From positions 1 through 64,000 of the forward strand of contig JAOKCF010000010.1 in assembly GCA_028245195.1 (NCBI GenBank): DNA of 64,000 nt. The letters run 5' to 3'. Made by a program: the position numbers and the translations under genes. Shown here piece after piece: positions 63,238-64,000 of this stretch (positions within the stretch are counted from its first letter, which is position 1; the number at the start of each line of letters is the position of its first letter). Source of the stretch: Vicingaceae bacterium (GTDB lineage: Bacteria > Bacteroidota > Bacteroidia > Flavobacteriales_E > Vicingaceae). The notes under the pieces were generated by a model that searched no databases, had not been told where the DNA came from, and was given only the letters and a program-made list of their open reading frames with translations.

Positions 63238-63639
63238 TTATTTATCTTGGCACAGCTCAACTAATACTCCTCCGGTCGACTTTGGGTGCAGAAACGCAAT
63301 TTTCTTGTTGTCTGCCCCACTCTTAGGCGTCTCATGAATCAATTGAAACCCTTCAGCTTTTAAACGCCGTATTTCAGCCTCAATATCACTCACATCGTAA
63401 GCTATGTGATGAATTCCCTCTCCTCTTTTTTCAATAAATTTTGCAATTGGGCTTTCAGGGTTTGTCGCTTCTAGCAATTCAATCTTACTTTCACCTATTT
63501 GAAAAAATAGAGTGGAAACTCCTTCACTTTCTACCACTTCTGTTTTGTAAGAAGGCTTACCAAGTAAAGTTTCATACATTTTAGCCGACGCTTCAATGTT
63601 TTTCACTGCAATTCCTATATGTTCTACTTTGTTGAGCAT
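63238..63639 (-). CDS. mce: Methylmalonyl-CoA epimerase
   Basis: The 133-residue VOC-fold protein starts LNKVEHIGIAVKNIEAS (2-18) with the first metal His. It has EGIHHIAYDVSDIEAEI with the second His and GVLVELCQ with the metal Glu. It epimerises (R)- and (S)-methylmalonyl-CoA in propionate and branched-chain amino acid metabolism. Length is typical for the family. It is probably co-transcribed with the HD-type gene upstream, whose stop is 34 bases away. Confidence 0.92.
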   Translation of the reverse strand: MLNKVEHIGIAVKNIEASAKMYETLLGKPSYKTEVVESEGVSTLFFQIGESKIELLEATNPESPIAKFIEKRGEGIHHIAYDVSDIEAEIRRLKAEGFQLIHETPKSGADNKKIAFLHPKSTGGVLVELCQDK

Positions 63640-63673
63640 AATTTTTAATCGATACTATAAATATCTTGCCGAA

Positions 63674-64000
63674 TTACTTCTTAGATGCTACAAGTTTATT
63701 CTTTAATTCTTCTATTCTCTTTTCTTTTTCTGGTTGTCTTCTTGTCTGAGAAGACCTCGTAAAGTACTTGTGACCGCTTAAGAATCCTATATTCATCTCC
63801 ACCCATTGCATCGGATTGTCTTCTAACTTACCAAATTCCACCAGTTCTTGTCTTAATGTTTCCGCAATTGGATAAAAGTCTTGTCGACCAAGGTAATCCA
63901 AATCGGAATCACACATAATTTCCTCCAAGTGATTATTCGGAGTTTGGGGCATTTTTGTAGCACCAATTAATTCAATCACCTGTTTGATCTGATCCTCTGT
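63674..64000 (-). CDS. HD-superfamily metal-dependent hydrolase, C-terminal part
   Basis: The frame is open to the window edge, so the N-terminus lies outside. The 108 visible residues run from TEDQIKQVIELIGATKMPQ through HLEEIMCDSDLDYLGRQDFY, with the paired Asp typical of COG4339/HD hydrolases (DxDLxxLG), to a helical tail ending KEKRIEELKNKLVASKK. The catalytic HD pair is in the missing part. Substrate unknown. Confidence 0.75.
   Translation of the reverse strand, partial: TEDQIKQVIELIGATKMPQTPNNHLEEIMCDSDLDYLGRQDFYPIAETLRQELVEFGKLEDNPMQWVEMNIGFLSGHKYFTRSSQTRRQPEKEKRIEELKNKLVASKK

Noticed and set aside
63674-64000. Anti-phage cyclic-nucleotide effector as identity of the HD-type protein
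   Set aside because: Only the C-terminal part is visible, and the neighbours are metabolic genes; no cyclase is present.

Overview
The window is AT-rich chromosomal DNA from a member of the Bacteroidota, most likely a marine or freshwater Flavobacteriales relative. The evidence is: recurrent TAnnTTTG (-7) promoter boxes, two decayed genes ending in type IX secretion (T9SS) sorting domains, an HU-CCDC81/SPOR protein, a coaX - outer membrane protein - TPR - lptC - CorC-like - ppiD gene string, paired ExbD genes, and TTG or weak-Shine-Dalgarno starts. No genus can be named from the sequence alone.

Layout. 1-2160: accessory end with a truncated DNA methyltransferase, a membrane protein/Xre regulator pair, and about 830 bases without a convincing gene that can fold into a long-range paired structure. 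2184-4565: ExbB/ExbD energy-transduction operon (leftward). 4862-4948: tRNA-Ser. 5042-16707: housekeeping genes (asparaginase, TatD, GT9, thioesterase, HU/SPOR, kdsB, gdhA, LOG, uvrA) with a dead metallophosphoesterase lipoprotein gene and an orphan T9SS tail. 16754-21817: a lytic transglycosylase, then a decayed surface-polysaccharide locus in which wza and rfbC are intact while wecA/tagO, wzc, asnB and a glycosyltransferase are broken or internally deleted. 21901-28084: saccharopine dehydrogenase-like, FAH-family, DEDDh exonuclease, lipoyl E2, a broken T9SS cargo gene, kbl. 28161-35745: ppiD/CorC/lptC/TPR/OMP/coaX operon (leftward). 35873-37139: tRNA-Phe, an IS1595-family element with an in-frame stop, and a tRNA-like remnant. 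37197-46704: dgkA and an intact-looking Wzx/Wzy polysaccharide cluster (leftward). 46819-63152: vWA protein, dxr, rseP, antiporter, S41 protease, dCMP deaminase, purN, an iodotyrosine-deiodinase-like flavoprotein, acpP-fabF-rnc, PGI/PMI, lysS, hppD. 63238-64000: methylmalonyl-CoA epimerase and an HD hydrolase cut by the window edge.

How the parts fit. The cluster at 37.6-46.7 kb has an initiating phosphosugar transferase, glycosyltransferases, two polymerase/ligase-like membrane proteins and a flippase, but no export channel or chain-length regulator. The older locus at 17.7-21.4 kb keeps an intact Wza but has lost its initiating transferase (wecA) and nearly all of Wzc. The two loci may therefore be functionally complementary, or the older one may be dying. 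lptC, kdsB and the GT9 protein indicate an LPS-type outer membrane. HPPD and the deiodinase-like protein both concern tyrosine and related aromatic compounds. The most unusual signals are the paired-RNA candidate at 1516-1764, the Wzc reduced to its membrane anchor plus tyrosine tail, TAnnTTTG boxes 4-6 bases from start codons (possible leaderless mRNAs), and the deiodinase homologue with its substrate-binding triad. I could not run database, folding or covariance searches.
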